Source: Pedobacter sp. (GTDB lineage: Bacteria > Bacteroidota > Bacteroidia > Sphingobacteriales > Sphingobacteriaceae). From it: a stretch of 64,000 nucleotides of DNA. Under the pieces are notes generated by a model, which did no database searches, was not told where the DNA came from, and worked only from the letters and a program-made list of their open reading frames with translations. This document shows positions 15,083-24,184 of the stretch, piece after piece. The stretch covers positions 1-64,000 of the forward strand of contig JAVHXV010000007.1 of assembly GCA_031119475.1 (NCBI GenBank), written 5' to 3'. Within the stretch, counting starts at the first letter, position 1; every line of letters begins with the position of its first letter. The translations under genes and the position numbers were made by a program.

Positions 15083-16336
15083 ATGTTAAAACTCGCCATT
15101 ATAGGAACCGGTATTGCCGGAATGGGCTGTGGACACCTGCTCCACCAAGCATATGATATTTCGCTATTCGAAGAACTGAATTATGTTGGCGGACATACCA
15201 ATACGGTAACTGTTGATGAAAACGGACATCCCGTACCGATCGACACCGGGTTTATGGTGTTCAATTACCAGACCTATCCAAATCTATGTGCACTGTTCAA
15301 AGAAATTGGGGCACCGGTAAAACCCACCGACATGTCCTTCAGTGTGCAATATCTGCCCAGTAAGCTGGAATATGCCGGGTCAAGCATGAGGCATCTTTTT
15401 GCGCAAAAAAGAAATATGCTAAATCCCTCTTACTTAAAGATGCTGTTGCAGATTAACAGATTTAACCAAGAAAGCGTTAAGATTTTGGACGACCCGAAAT
15501 ACCTCGATTATTCGCTCGCAAGGTACATCGGCGAATTTGGGTACGGGGAAGATATGCTATGGAAATACCTCATCCCCATGAGTGCGGCGGTATGGTCTAC
15601 GCCCATGGACCAGATTCTTGATTTTCCTGCAGTCTCCCTCATCCGTTTTTTTAAGAACCACGGCTTTTTAGGCCTCAACACCCAACACCAATGGTACACG
15701 CTAGATCAGGGAAGCCAGTCTTATCGGGAAAAACTCATCGCACCATTTCGCAACCAGATCCGAACCCATACTAAAATTGTGGCGGTAGAGCGATTGGAAA
15801 ATGGAAAAGTACTGATCATGACAGATAAAGGAGAGGAATTGATATTCGACAAAGTGATCTTGGCCTGTCATGCCGATCAGGCATATAAGATCTTAAGGGA
15901 TAAAACTGCAAATGAAGAAAGGTTGCTGAGCAAGTTTAAATATCAGTACAATAAAGCGGTGCTGCATACTGATTCTGCCCAAATGCCCAAAAAGAAACTG
16001 GCCTGGAGCAGTTGGAACTATCGGGTAGAACAGCAGGGCGATGCTTTGGTGCCCAGCACCATTTATTGGATGAACAACCTCCAGGGCGTATCGAAAAATG
16101 TAGATTATTTTGTGTCGATCAACCCTTCAGCTTCCTTAGACCAGCGAAAGGTGATTCGGGAAATCGATTATCATCATCCACTTTTTGATGTACCGGCCAT
16201 GCAGGCACAAGAAAAGCTATATTTGTTGAACGAGAAAGGCCCGGTCTATTTTTGTGGAAGCTACTTTAAATATGGATTCCATGAAGATGCCTATAAAAGT
16301 GCAGTAGATTTATGTAAGAGTTTAACAGGTTCTTAA
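15083..16336 (+). CDS. FAD-dependent amine-oxidase-like protein (COG2907)
   Basis: The 417-residue protein begins with the Rossmann motif IIGTGIAGMGCG (Gly8-x-Gly10-x-x-Gly13) and continues in the COG2907 pattern: YVGGHTNTV, PIDTGFMVFNYQTYPNL, ACHADQAY, and the C-terminal GPVYFCGSYFKYGFHEDAYKSA segment that closes the FAD site. COG2907 genes are typically followed by DUF1365 and Cfa genes, as here. The reaction is not established; an oxidation of an acyl chain before or after cyclopropanation is the usual guess. The stop codon runs into AAAGTATAAAG repeat words. Confidence 0.85.
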   Translation: MLKLAIIGTGIAGMGCGHLLHQAYDISLFEELNYVGGHTNTVTVDENGHPVPIDTGFMVFNYQTYPNLCALFKEIGAPVKPTDMSFSVQYLPSKLEYAGSSMRHLFAQKRNMLNPSYLKMLLQINRFNQESVKILDDPKYLDYSLARYIGEFGYGEDMLWKYLIPMSAAVWSTPMDQILDFPAVSLIRFFKNHGFLGLNTQHQWYTLDQGSQSYREKLIAPFRNQIRTHTKIVAVERLENGKVLIMTDKGEELIFDKVILACHADQAYKILRDKTANEERLLSKFKYQYNKAVLHTDSAQMPKKKLAWSSWNYRVEQQGDALVPSTIYWMNNLQGVSKNVDYFVSINPSASLDQRKVIREIDYHHPLFDVPAMQAQEKLYLLNEKGPVYFCGSYFKYGFHEDAYKSAVDLCKSLTGS

Positions 16337-16464
16337 AGTATAAAGTTGAAGGTACAAAGTATAAAGTACTAAGTAAGATGGAAAAGGTAAAAGGTAAGAT
16401 GGAAAAAGAAGAAGCTGATGGGCTGCATGCCCCATCTTCCCTTTTCCCTTTTACCTCTTCCATT
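16336..16464. repeat. Word-repeat inverted element that overruns the DUF1365 5' end
   Basis: The purine arm (AAAGTATAAAGTTG, then ATGGAAAAGGTAAAAGG words) covers 16336-16425. The pyrimidine arm (CATCTTCCCTTTTCCC, TTTTACCTCTTCCAT) covers 16432-16462. The arms are complementary around a GGGCTGCATGCCC centre. The start codon and about the first 27 codons of the next gene are inside the element. Confidence 0.75.
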
Positions 16465-17253
16465 TACTCCGCTAGTGTGATGCACCATAGGTTAAGTCCG
16501 AAACGACATGCTTTCTGGTACCGTATCTATCTTTTCTATATCGATATAGATGAAATCGATAGCTTGCAGCATAAGCTCAAATGGTTCAGTTACAATAAGT
16601 TTAACCTATTTAGTTTCAGGGATAAAGATCACCTGCAGTTGCCAAAGGAAAATCCGGAATTGAACCAAACCACAAAACAGCATATCTGCACTTACCTGCG
16701 CGAACAGGGTGTAGAAATCGGGGCGGGAAAAATCATGTTGCTCACCAATCTTTGTGTGCTGGGCTATAATTTCAATCCCGTTTCCTTCTATTTCTGTTTT
16801 GATGCGCAGCAAAATCCACGATGTGCGGTTGCCGAAATCAGCAATACCTATCGGGAAATGAAGCTGTTCTTTTTTGACAGGGAAGATTTGCATGAAGGCA
16901 TATTTCAACAGCGCGCAGAAAAGCTATTCTATGTTTCGCCTTTCATAGACCTTGATGTTTTTTTTGATTTCAAACTTGCAGTTCCCGACGAAAAATTGGA
17001 TATTAAAATTGACGATTACGATCGGAAAGGGAAGAAGTTCTTTATCAGCACGTTGATGGGCGAAAGGAAGGCATTGAACAACAGGAATATGATCCGCTAT
17101 TTTTTTGCCATTCCGCTCATTCCGCTGCAGATTATGGGATTGATCCATTGGCAAGCTTTTAAACTTTGGATTAAAAAAATTGCATTCCACCGTAAAGCTG
17201 CAAACCGGGAACTTCAGAAAAACGTATATAAACCATATCAACCAAATCAATAA
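16378..17253 (+). CDS. DUF1365 family protein, N-terminus encoded by repeat
   Basis: From residue 27 the 291-residue chain follows the DUF1365 pattern: SSIYSASVMHHRLSPKRHAF, then FYIDIDEID, LGYNFNPVSFYFCFD and the central EISNTYREMK motif. Family members normally start one or two residues before the SxIY segment. Here the first 26 residues (MEKVKGKMEKEEADG...) are written by the repeat element, so the native start seems to have been overwritten or displaced. A start at the ATG of residue 35 would cut into the conserved block. DUF1365 has no known reaction but is tied to COG2907 and Cfa genes. Three bases separate it from the downstream cfa start. Confidence 0.8.
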   Translation: MEKVKGKMEKEEADGLHAPSSLFPFTSSIYSASVMHHRLSPKRHAFWYRIYLFYIDIDEIDSLQHKLKWFSYNKFNLFSFRDKDHLQLPKENPELNQTTKQHICTYLREQGVEIGAGKIMLLTNLCVLGYNFNPVSFYFCFDAQQNPRCAVAEISNTYREMKLFFFDREDLHEGIFQQRAEKLFYVSPFIDLDVFFDFKLAVPDEKLDIKIDDYDRKGKKFFISTLMGERKALNNRNMIRYFFAIPLIPLQIMGLIHWQAFKLWIKKIAFHRKAANRELQKNVYKPYQPNQ

Positions 17254-17255
17254 CC

Positions 17256-18494
17256 ATGTCGTCTATCACGCTAGTTAAAAAAAAACCAGGTATCTATGAA
17301 AATATGGTCATGTATGCCCTCGGTAGAATGACAAAAGGTTATTTGAGGTTGACCCTGCCCAATGGGGAAACCACAGCGATAGGCGAACCTAATGCGAGCC
17401 TTTCTGCTGACCTCTCCATCAAAGATGAACAGTTTTTTAAATGTATTGTGCTGTATGGCGATATCGGCTTTGGCGAATCGTATGTAGAAGGCCTATGGGA
17501 AACCAAGGACATTACATCGGTGATCAAATGGATCATTGCCAATATCGAAAATGCGCCATCGGTTTCTGGAAGCAAAATTAGGAATGTTGGCCTTAACCTG
17601 TTCAAATGGTTTAACCAGCTCTATCACCGCAATCGGGCAAACAGCCTGATCGGATCCCAAAAAAATATTGCCGAGCATTATGACCTCAATAACGATTTTT
17701 TTGCCATTTTTTTGGATCCTTCCCTAACGTATTCTTCTGCTTATTTTAAAACACCAAATCTAACCCTAGAACAGGCGCAGGAAGCAAAATACCGCCGCTT
17801 GTGCGAGCAGCTGCAATTGAAAGCCACAGACCATGTTTTGGAAATCGGTAGCGGCTGGGGCGCAAATGCCCTGTTCATGGCCAAAAACTATGGCTGTAAG
17901 GTAACTTCTGTCACCATTTCGAAAGAACAGCAAAGGTTGGCTCAACAACGCGTAACAGCTGCGGGCTTAACCCATAAGATAGATATTGTAATCCAGGATT
18001 ATCGAAACATCACCGGTGAGTTTGATAAAATTGTCTCTGTAGAAATGTTGGAGGCCGTTGGACACAATTATTACGAAACTTATTTTGCCAAATGCAACGA
18101 AGTGCTCAAGCCAAACGGCATATTGGCCTTTCAGGTGATCACCAGTCCTGACAGCCGTTATCAGGAACTCAGAAAGGGTGTAGACTGGATCCAAAAACAT
18201 ATCTTTCCCGGATCGCTATTGCCATCTGTAGCCCAGTTGAACAAGGCCATTAACCACACCAGTGAACTCACCTTGGTAGACCTGAAAGACCTGGGCCTGG
18301 ATTATGCCAAGACCTTGCGCCTATGGTTTGAGGCCTTTAACCATAAGTTGAACGAGGTCAGGGCCCTTGGTTTCGACGACCGTTTTATCCGTAAATGGAA
18401 TTATTACCTCAACTACTGCGAAGCCGCTTTTGCCATGCGGAACATCAACGTGATGCAGATGGTGTATGTAAGACCGAATAATACTGAACGATAA
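17256..18494 (+). CDS. cfa: Cyclopropane-fatty-acyl-phospholipid synthase
   Basis: The 412-residue protein has the full two-part Cfa architecture. An N-terminal lipid-binding region (residues about 20-115, with YGDIGFGESYVEGLWE) precedes the methyltransferase domain. Conserved elements include AEHYDLNNDFF (139-149), DPSLTYSSAYF, motif I VLEIGSGWG (194-202), SVEMLEAVGHNYY, and the late DYAKTLRLWFEAFN. It should transfer a methylene from S-adenosylmethionine to cis double bonds of membrane phospholipids. Its start is two bases after the DUF1365 stop, so the two are translationally linked. A hairpin at 18504-18555 separates it from the convergent helicase gene. Confidence 0.9.
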   Translation: MSSITLVKKKPGIYENMVMYALGRMTKGYLRLTLPNGETTAIGEPNASLSADLSIKDEQFFKCIVLYGDIGFGESYVEGLWETKDITSVIKWIIANIENAPSVSGSKIRNVGLNLFKWFNQLYHRNRANSLIGSQKNIAEHYDLNNDFFAIFLDPSLTYSSAYFKTPNLTLEQAQEAKYRRLCEQLQLKATDHVLEIGSGWGANALFMAKNYGCKVTSVTISKEQQRLAQQRVTAAGLTHKIDIVIQDYRNITGEFDKIVSVEMLEAVGHNYYETYFAKCNEVLKPNGILAFQVITSPDSRYQELRKGVDWIQKHIFPGSLLPSVAQLNKAINHTSELTLVDLKDLGLDYAKTLRLWFEAFNHKLNEVRALGFDDRFIRKWNYYLNYCEAAFAMRNINVMQMVYVRPNNTER

Positions 18495-18503
18495 CTTTGG
18501 GTC

Positions 18504-18555
18504 ATTAAAGTCATTGGGATCGTGTTTCCGAGCGAAGTGAGGAAGCACCTTTAAT
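18504..18555. terminator. Hairpin between convergent cfa and helicase genes
   Basis: An inner 8-bp stem (GTGTTTCC at 18522-18529 with GGAAGCAC at 18541-18548, one wobble) is flanked by an outer pair (ATTAAAG at 18504-18510 with CTTTAAT at 18549-18555). The loop contains GAGCGAAGTGAG, a motif of a common dispersed Bacteroidetes palindrome. It overlaps the stop codon of the helicase gene. A role as bidirectional terminator is inferred from position; no T tract is present. Confidence 0.5.
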
Positions 18556-19897
18556 CCCTTTTCTTGGATCGGTTAAATCTTCTTTTTCCGCCTTGTTGGT
18601 GTGCGTTGGCCGTGCTGCCCGTGTGATTGGGTTTTCCACCACCGTGGGGACTTTTCTTTTTGCCACTTAGGTTAGGTTCACGTTCCCTGGGTTCGCGCTG
18701 GTTTGGTTTTTTCTTTCCTTTTGTTTTTTTATCGGCTGCGGCAACCATCAGGTTTTGCCAGCTCATTGCAAAGGGATGGTTTTCATTTACGGGGATCTTC
18801 AGGCCTATCAGTTTTTCGATGTCGTCCAAAAATTCCTTCTCTTCGCCATCGCAAAATGAATAGGCAATCCCACTTAACCCGGCCCTGCCTGTACGGCCAA
18901 TGCGGTGTACGTAGGTTTCTGGAATGTTGGGCAGTTCATAATTGATCACATGGGCCAACTCATCCACATCGATGCCGCGTGCAGCGATATCTGTAGCCAC
19001 CAATACACGGGTAGTCCTTGCCTTAAAGTTGGTCAGGGCACGTTGACGGGCATTCTGTGATTTGTTGCCATGGATGGCTTCTGCCTTGATGTGCAATTTG
19101 GTCAGATCTTTAACTACCTTGTCGGCCCCATGTTTGGTGCGGGTAAAGACCAATACGGTCTCTATGGTCTTGTCTTGGAGCAAATGTGCCAATAAAGACT
19201 TTTTATCTTGTTTTTCGACAAAATAGACTTCCTGTTGGATTTTCTCGGCAGTAGAAGAAACCGGGGTAACCTCAACGCTGACCGGGTTGGTCAGGATGGT
19301 ATCGGCCAATTTTTTGATCTCATTCGGCATGGTGGCCGAGAAGAATAAAGTCTGTCTTTTGGCAGGCAGTTTGGCGATGATTTTTTTCACATCGTGGATG
19401 AAGCCCATGTCCAACATCCGGTCCGCTTCATCTAGCACAAAAATCTCAATATCGCGCAGTGTAATGAAACCCTGGTTCATCAGATCGAGCAATCGGCCAG
19501 GTGTGGCAACCAAGATATCCACGCCACGTTGTAATGCGTCTGTCTGCGCTTTTTGGCCAACGCCACCAAAGATAACCAAATGTCGCAGTGGAATGTGGCG
19601 TCCATAGGCCTTAAAACTTTCTTCGATCTGGATGGCCAGCTCGCGCGTTGGCGTCAAAACCAATGCTTTAATGGGCTTAGGGCCTTTGCTGTTGGCATGG
19701 GGCTGGTTAAGCAGTTGTAGCATGGGAATGGCAAATGCCGCAGTTTTTCCGGTTCCGGTCTGTGCGCATCCCAATAGGTCGCGCTTTTGTAGGATAGATG
19801 GAATTGCCTGTTCCTGTATCGGAGTGGGCTGTGTATAACCTTCTGTTTCAAGCGCTTTCAATATCGGCGCAATCAGGTTTAATGCTGAAAATAACAA
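18551..19897 (-). CDS. rhlE: DEAD-box RNA helicase, RhlE-like
   Basis: The 448-residue protein carries the DEAD-box motifs in order: the Q motif PTPIQEQAI, motif I AQTGTGKT (45-52), Ia PTRELA, GG, TPGR, DEAD in [12 protein letters not shown], and the C-terminal domain ending with [10 protein letters not shown]. The last 60 residues are a basic tail rich in Lys, Pro, Gly and Arg, typical of RhlE. It unwinds RNA in ribosome assembly or mRNA decay. The start is TTG at 19897: it is the only start in frame after an upstream stop that gives the conserved N-terminus [15 protein letters not shown]. Confidence 0.9.
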   Translation of the reverse strand: MLFSALNLIAPILKALETEGYTQPTPIQEQAIPSILQKRDLLGCAQTGTGKTAAFAIPMLQLLNQPHANSKGPKPIKALVLTPTRELAIQIEESFKAYGRHIPLRHLVIFGGVGQKAQTDALQRGVDILVATPGRLLDLMNQGFITLRDIEIFVLDEADRMLDMGFIHDVKKIIAKLPAKRQTLFFSATMPNEIKKLADTILTNPVSVEVTPVSSTAEKIQQEVYFVEKQDKKSLLAHLLQDKTIETVLVFTRTKHGADKVVKDLTKLHIKAEAIHGNKSQNARQRALTNFKARTTRVLVATDIAARGIDVDELAHVINYELPNIPETYVHRIGRTGRAGLSGIAYSFCDGEEKEFLDDIEKLIGLKIPVNENHPFAMSWQNLMVAAADKKTKGKKKPNQREPREREPNLSGKKKSPHGGGKPNHTGSTANAHQQGGKRRFNRSKKRD

Positions 19898-20019
19898 AGT
19901 ATAATGTTTAAGTGTATAAATATGAAGAAGCTAGAACAATCATTGCGGAAGGACTAACTTGCGAGTTGCTTTAAATGATAAAGAAATTCTGCTTCAGTGC
20001 GGCAAAGATAGGGAAAATA

Positions 20020-20124
<105 letters not shown>

Positions 20125-21465
20125 TTAGGATTTTTTTTCGCGGAACCTGGTAAAGAAAATGAGGGCGAGCACGCACAGGCTAAATCCGGCGATGCCGTTT
20201 AACCTCAATCCATAATCATGACCGGGATCTTTTCCGTAAATGGTGAGCATGGCAAAAATGGCGATGCCCAAAGTCTGTCCCAACTTTACGAAAAGATATT
20301 TCACTGCGAAAAACATGCCTTCGTGGTTTTCTCCAGTTTCTACGGTATCTTTTTGTGCAATGTCAGCTAAGATGGCATTTGGCAGGATGCCCAGTGCGGC
20401 CAGTGGGAACGATGCAAAAACAACGAGGATATACATCTGGTTCGTCGGGGTAAAAGGTAGTTTCCCTAAAAAGAAAATGGTCACAAAAATGAGGCTCAGC
20501 AGACCGAATGCAAAAAGAACCAACGGCTTCCTTCCGAACTTTTTAGCGCCGTAGTTGATGAAGGGATAAAAAACGAGTGAAAGTACCACCATCAGGCCCA
20601 TAAATTTTCCGCCATCCGAATCGGGCAGCCCCAATAAAACAGTCACAAAGAACAGCAATCCACTGCTCATCAGGCTCAATGCCGTGTAATAGGTGAAGTC
20701 TGAAATCAGGTAGTACTTAAAATTCGAATTTCTGAAAGTATTCTGAATGGCCGGCCAAATGGGAATATGCGTAGGCTTGCTCTTTACATACATCCGTTCG
20801 TTGACGAACAGGATAGGCATCAGCATCACGATCCCCGAAAATATGCTCAGGCTCAATATGGTGTACTGCAGGGCCTCGGCCCTCGAGCTTACCGTAAAAA
20901 GCTGTTGGATAAGGTCGGCAATATTATTGCACAGGGCACCCAAGATCATGCCCAGCACAAAACCTACTTGCTGAAAGGTAGAGAGTTTTACCTTTTCTTC
21001 AGGCGTATGGGTCAGTTCGGCCAATAGGGCATTATAGGGGATGATGTAGGTGGTAACCGAAACAAAAAATCCCGCGAGGACGAAAACGAGCCACCAGGCA
21101 TTTTGTATGCTTTCTCCTTTAACCAATGGATAAAACACCAGGCTACAACAAACTGTTGCGGGCAGGATGGCCCATTTCATAATGGGAAACCGCCTTCCTT
21201 TAGTATTGGTGCTCCGATCGCTCACAGAAGCGATAAATGGATCGTAAGCCGCATCTAAAAATCGGCCAGAGGCTAAAATGATCGATAATATATTAAAGCC
21301 CCCAAACAACAGTAGCTGTGGCACCAAAGGTGGTAGGCCAGCATTGCTGGGCGGCAGGTAAAAATAGGGGAGCATGACAATAATGATATTCGTCATGATG
21401 CTCCAGCCCATCATTCCTGCGGCATAGGCCAATTGTTTCTTAAAGGGAAGCTGTGGTAGTGGCAT
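20125..21465 (-). CDS. MFS transporter of the GPH (sugar:cation symporter) type
   Basis: The 446-residue protein has about 12 hydrophobic helices. It shows the GPH signature RFLDAAYDPFIASVSDRSTNTKGRRFP in the loop after helix 2, and NALLAELT after helix 4. This family usually moves oligosaccharides or glycosides with a cation. Its gene overlaps the PLP-lyase gene by one base and is the third gene of an operon with an APC amino-acid permease, which makes a non-sugar substrate possible. The substrate cannot be told from sequence. Confidence 0.82.
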   Translation of the reverse strand: MPLPQLPFKKQLAYAAGMMGWSIMTNIIIVMLPYFYLPPSNAGLPPLVPQLLLFGGFNILSIILASGRFLDAAYDPFIASVSDRSTNTKGRRFPIMKWAILPATVCCSLVFYPLVKGESIQNAWWLVFVLAGFFVSVTTYIIPYNALLAELTHTPEEKVKLSTFQQVGFVLGMILGALCNNIADLIQQLFTVSSRAEALQYTILSLSIFSGIVMLMPILFVNERMYVKSKPTHIPIWPAIQNTFRNSNFKYYLISDFTYYTALSLMSSGLLFFVTVLLGLPDSDGGKFMGLMVVLSLVFYPFINYGAKKFGRKPLVLFAFGLLSLIFVTIFFLGKLPFTPTNQMYILVVFASFPLAALGILPNAILADIAQKDTVETGENHEGMFFAVKYLFVKLGQTLGIAIFAMLTIYGKDPGHDYGLRLNGIAGFSLCVLALIFFTRFREKKS

Positions 21466-22625
21466 TATATCGTGGCTAAAGCTTGTTCCAGATCGGCAAT
21501 CAGGTAATCTGCATCTTCCAGACCTATGTATAACCTAATCAGCATGTGACGGTTATTTTTAGGGTCAAAATCTGTGGTACTGATACCAGCACAGGCCGGT
21601 ATGACCAGACTTTCATAACCTCCCCACGAAACAGCCATAAGCATGTGCTTCAATCCATTACAGAAGGCCTCGATCTTTTGGAGATTGGGATCTTTCAAGG
21701 TGATGCTGAAAAGACCACCACATCGTTTCATCTGCTTTTTGGCCAAAGCCAGGTCCTTATTGTTGTTGCTGAATGGATGTAAGACCTCAGCTACTTTGGG
21801 ATGGCCATTGAGGTAGGCGATTACTTTATCGGCCGTATTGCTGATCTGTGTTAAGCGGATTGGTAATGTTCTTAGCCCGCGCAGCAGCAGCCAGGCATGC
21901 TGTGGTGCCAATGCCGCGCCAATATTAAGGTATTCTTTTTCAAAGATGGCTTTTAGCAATGTTTTTTTTCCGGTAACCACGCCAGCCACCACATCACTAT
22001 GCCCCGACAGGTATTTGGTGGCCGATTGCGCCACTAAATCGATCCCATGTGCAATGGGCTGTTGGTAAAGTGGCGAACAATAACTGTTGTCGATCATGGT
22101 CAAGATGCCGTGCTCTTTTGCCAATTTCGAAAGCGCATCGAGATTTTGCACTTCAAAGCTGAACGTATTGGGCGATTCTAAGTAGATCAACTTGGTTTTG
22201 GGCGTAATGGCCTTTTCGAAGGCAGTAAGGTCTGTGCCGTCTACAAATGTAGTCTTGACGCCAAATTTGGGCAGAAAATCCTGAAAGAGCTTGATGGTCC
22301 AGCTATAGGGATTTTCTACACAGATTACTTCATCACCGCTCTGCAAAAGGGCCAGTACCGGTACCGTGATGGCTGCAATGCCACTACTAAAGACCAATGC
22401 ATCTTCTGCTCCGTCCAAAGCCGCCAATTTTTTACGTAAAATATCGATTGTGGGATTGAATCCCCTGGAATAAAGGTTGCCCTGATATTCATCCGCCAAT
22501 GCGGCCCTGAAATCGGCTACCGTATTGAACTTAAAATTACTGGTCTGGATAATTGGCGGGGCAATGGCATTGAAATAATTTTCACGCTCCTCTCCAAGTT
22601 CGTTAATGATGTATGAGATGTCCAT
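21465..22625 (-). CDS. Cys/Met-metabolism PLP-dependent enzyme (gamma-lyase/synthase type)
   Basis: The 386-residue protein follows the trans-sulfuration enzyme fold: PPIIQTSNFKF, YSRGFNPT, the phosphate-binding FSSGIAAI, YLESPNT, the Asp-containing MIDNSY, and the PLP lysine in SATKYLSGHSD (Lys204). Family members cleave or form C-S bonds of cystathionine, homocysteine, methionine or O-acetylhomoserine. The sequence alone does not separate these. It is translationally coupled on both sides: its start overlaps the APC permease stop by one base, and its stop overlaps the MFS gene start by one base. This argues for a single pathway of amino-acid uptake and processing. Confidence 0.85.
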   Translation of the reverse strand: MDISYIINELGEERENYFNAIAPPIIQTSNFKFNTVADFRAALADEYQGNLYSRGFNPTIDILRKKLAALDGAEDALVFSSGIAAITVPVLALLQSGDEVICVENPYSWTIKLFQDFLPKFGVKTTFVDGTDLTAFEKAITPKTKLIYLESPNTFSFEVQNLDALSKLAKEHGILTMIDNSYCSPLYQQPIAHGIDLVAQSATKYLSGHSDVVAGVVTGKKTLLKAIFEKEYLNIGAALAPQHAWLLLRGLRTLPIRLTQISNTADKVIAYLNGHPKVAEVLHPFSNNNKDLALAKKQMKRCGGLFSITLKDPNLQKIEAFCNGLKHMLMAVSWGGYESLVIPACAGISTTDFDPKNNRHMLIRLYIGLEDADYLIADLEQALATI

Positions 22626-23962
22626 TAATTTGCCGTATTTGCTTTTTTTGCATAAAAAATATAGTACAACAACAAAAAGAGCAGTAACAGTCCGGTGCCG
22701 GTGATGGCTGCGCTTTTATCTTTGATGACTACGCCAATGGCGATCATAAAGTAGCTGAACACAAAAAATGCGGCCAACATGGGCGTAAATTTATTCCAAC
22801 TGTTCTTTGCCATGGTTTCGCCCTGTAGGCGTTTGCGTAGGATAAACAAGGTTGCAGCAGAGGTACTCATGCCAATGCTGTCGAGGAACATGGTAAAATT
22901 AAGGATGCTGTCTACACCTTTCCCGAAAAAAGTGACCACGATTGCCGTAAAGGAGAAAGTGGCCAGCCCAGTTACCAGTGCACCGGTTTTGGGACTCACA
23001 TAAGAGAATATTTTAGGAAAAACCTTGTCGATGCTCATGGCAAACATAACCCTTGGGTTGCTCATCAGCAAGATATTTACATAGGCCAGCACGGAAAGGA
23101 ACATGAGCGCATCGAAAACTTTGGCGCCGAACGGACCAAACCAGGCTTCGCACAGCAGTGCACCGATGGCCGAGGCATTTTTCATTTTGTCGAAGCCGAT
23201 GACATCGATATAGGCCACGTTGATGAGCAGGTAAAGCGAAACGACGATGATGATGCCGATGAAGATGCCCTTAGGAATGATGGTCGGCTTTTTTACTTCG
23301 GAGCCAAAATTGATCGTTTGCTGATATCCGCCGTAGGCAAAGCAGACGGGGATCATGGAAATGAGAAAAAGCGATAGTGCGCTGTGGTTGGATAGCGAAT
23401 ACAGGGGCGAACCCTCTTCATACCCATGTGGAGCTACCACCACACCTTTAAAGATGCTGGCAATGAGTAAGAGCACCAATCCTACTTTGATAATGATGAG
23501 CACGTTTTGGGTCTTGCTACTGGTCTTGAGACCGAGCAGGTTTACAAAAAAGAAAATGCCTACGGCAGCAATGGCCATGGTGGTATTGAACAAAATGCCA
23601 CTGGGCTTGCCAAATAAAAGATCGCTGACATAGTCGGAACCGATGAGCGCAACAACGGCCAATGATGCCGCATTGCTGATCAAAATAATGGCGTTTACCG
23701 AGAAGCCGATGGCGGGGTGATAGCAATGGGCAAAAACTTTATAATAGCCGCCCATAGCAGGCAGTCGTAGCCCAATTTCGGCATAGGTAAGCGCGCCGCA
23801 CAGGGCAATGATGCCACCTACGGTCCATACCAGAAAAAATATGGAGCTATCGCCAGAAGTAGCGGCCACGGAGGCCGGATTTCTAAAAATCCCCATCCCG
23901 ATCACCAGACTGACAACAATCATGGAAAGATCGAAAAGAGAAAGCTGTTTTTTATTTGCCAT
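22625..23962 (-). CDS. APC-family amino-acid permease
   Basis: The 445-residue protein has about 12 hydrophobic segments and the APC N-terminal pattern LSLFDLSMIVVSLVIGMGIF, in which the GMGIF loop is part of the substrate site, then ALTYAEIGLRLPAMGGYY. It would import or exchange an amino acid. It is the first gene of the minus-strand operon with the PLP enzyme and the MFS carrier, all joined by one-base stop-start overlaps. Confidence 0.87.
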   Translation of the reverse strand: MANKKQLSLFDLSMIVVSLVIGMGIFRNPASVAATSGDSSIFFLVWTVGGIIALCGALTYAEIGLRLPAMGGYYKVFAHCYHPAIGFSVNAIILISNAASLAVVALIGSDYVSDLLFGKPSGILFNTTMAIAAVGIFFFVNLLGLKTSSKTQNVLIIIKVGLVLLLIASIFKGVVVAPHGYEEGSPLYSLSNHSALSLFLISMIPVCFAYGGYQQTINFGSEVKKPTIIPKGIFIGIIIVVSLYLLINVAYIDVIGFDKMKNASAIGALLCEAWFGPFGAKVFDALMFLSVLAYVNILLMSNPRVMFAMSIDKVFPKIFSYVSPKTGALVTGLATFSFTAIVVTFFGKGVDSILNFTMFLDSIGMSTSAATLFILRKRLQGETMAKNSWNKFTPMLAAFFVFSYFMIAIGVVIKDKSAAITGTGLLLLFLLLYYIFYAKKANTAN

Positions 23963-24034
23963 CGAAATTTTTTTGAGCTAGGAAGATATGGATAATTAGC
24001 TAATTAGTCAATTTGTTGATAGCAATTTTGCAAT

Positions 24035-24092
24035 TCCGCAGAGTGTATGGCGCTATGCACTCTGCGCCATGCGCTCAGCCCTCTGCGCTCCA
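24035..24092. repeat. Inverted word repeat (GCGC-TGC type)
   Basis: The element has a GCAGAGTG-TATGGCGCTATGC arm facing ACTCTGCGCCATGCGC and CTCTGCGCTC words. It lies between the divergent permease and parE genes, just upstream of the parE promoter. Confidence 0.6.
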
Positions 24093-24110
24093 ATTGTGGA
24101 AATCTTCTGA

Positions 24111-24141
24111 TTGATTTGCTTTGGTTATTCAAGTAGATTTG
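24111..24141 (+). promoter_or_regulatory. Candidate Bacteroidetes-type promoter of parE
   Basis: TTG at 24111-24113 and TAGATTTG at 24134-24141 are separated by 20 bases, matching the Bacteroidetes primary-sigma consensus TTG-N19..21-TAnnTTTG. The expected transcription start is around 24148, giving a leader of about 37 bases before the parE ATG at 24185. Confidence 0.55.
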
Positions 24142-24184
24142 TAAGGTGGCCGATTTATGGTCTTTCGGCATTCAAATTCAACGT

